A stretch of 64,000 nt of DNA from Rebecca billardiae RCC1528 (lineage: Eukaryota > Haptophyta). This document shows, piece after piece, positions 63,334 through 64,000 of the stretch. Each line of letters begins with the position of its first letter. The stretch's first letter is position 1. The DNA is taken from NCBI GenBank assembly GCA_965240325.2, contig OZ251223.1:3224001-3288000 (forward strand). Direction: 5' to 3'. A program made the position numbers and the translations under genes. Under the pieces are notes generated by a model. The model saw only the letters and a program-made list of their open reading frames with translations. It made no database searches and was not told the origin of the DNA.

Positions 63334-64000
63334 GGGCTGTCCATCGATTCGGAGCGCCTGTTGCGCGCGTGCGCACGGCTTCACACCACGGGTCCTCTGC
63401 ATGGCCTCTCTGATGCCGACAGCGCTCGCCAACTACCATCGACGACGATTTCAGGCCGTGGGGCCTGCCGGCCGGGTGCCTAAGTTGCGCTGTTGCGCCG
63501 ACCAGTAGTATCTATTCGAACGCACTCACGCGCTTTGCTCAGCGCGGCACGGTAGCCTGCTCGAACTTTTTTGAGGCTTCGAATGGCGACTGTAGTCCGG
63601 TTGCCTAATCGCGCGTACGTAACTCGTAAGTAATAATATTATTATAAATATATTATAATAATGTCGTATGCAGTTTATTTACAGTAGGCAGTAGCTTCCC
63701 GGCTCAATCCCGCACGGCCCGTCGCGGGCGTCGGCCGGTGGGTCGGTAATGGTATACATACTATATATTCGTATAACGTAATACTACTACGACTATCTTA
63801 AATTCTTTGACAGACGTATATATATACACATGCATTACTCTCCGAATGACATCATTATTTATTGTATGCACAACACAGTGCAGCAGCCCGCGCCAGTCAC
63901 TAGTCCAAGACGGCAGACTCAGCATAAGGTGACTGCTATGGCTGTGCTAGCTACTGTACTACTCAGTAGCTACTAGTTAATAAGTAGTGCGCTGATCGCG
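63334..64000. other. Intergenic, AT-rich end of window
   Basis: AT-rich patches at about 63630-63665 and 63755-63835 (many tata, atat). These are unusual against the GC-rich background. No gene is seen. Confidence 0.5.

Overview
This is nuclear DNA of a GC-rich unicellular eukaryote. I read 15 protein-coding genes on both strands. Six are interrupted by short introns (15 found, 89-181 nt). Twelve of the 15 donors begin GTGCG, and every intron ends in CAG. The introns are themselves GC-rich, often with runs of CGCG. This intron style, the stop-free GC-rich shadow frames and the algal domain fusions best fit a haptophyte alga. That placement is inference; there is no rRNA or organelle marker in the window.

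Layout. 1.5-10.6 kb (+): a giant protein with two cyclic-nucleotide-gated channel units, each followed by ankyrin repeats. 11.1-17.9 kb (-): a Nup214/Nup159-type FG nucleoporin. 18.7-20.4 kb (-): the ALG9 mannosyltransferase, in a divergent pair with an SPX-EXS phosphate exporter of the XPR1/PHO1 type (20.6-23.4 kb, +). 24.4-25.8 kb (-): a legumain-like cysteine protease, divergent from a nucleoside-hydrolase-like/membrane/TIR-like fusion (26.8-30.1 kb, +). 31.1-32.3 kb (+): a 2-oxoglutarate/Fe(II) dioxygenase-like protein. 34.1-35.2 kb (+): an FkbM-type methyltransferase. 36.7-39.1 kb (-): a TMTC-type O-mannosyltransferase. 39.1-41.9 kb: a nest of fold-back and palindromic elements. 42.0-44.2 kb (-): a Gln-rich protein of unknown function, divergent from RCL1 (44.4-45.5 kb, +). 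46.3-51.7 kb (-): a ribokinase/ankyrin/protein-kinase/CHAT-like fusion. 54.9-56.4 kb (-): a TKL-like kinase, divergent from a ferlin-like multi-C2 membrane protein (56.8-62.2 kb, +). 62.9-63.3 kb (+): a small Cys-rich protein.

The genes are mostly unrelated housekeeping and signalling genes. ALG9, TMTC and legumain all belong to the secretory pathway. The most unusual content is three large fusions (tandem channel-ankyrin; nucleoside hydrolase-membrane-TIR-like; ribokinase-ankyrin-kinase-CHAT-like) and a 1,031-bp palindromic insertion. That insertion has 96-bp terminal repeats that are themselves palindromes, TG...CA ends and a 5-bp target duplication. Smaller dispersed repeats link intergenic regions across the window.
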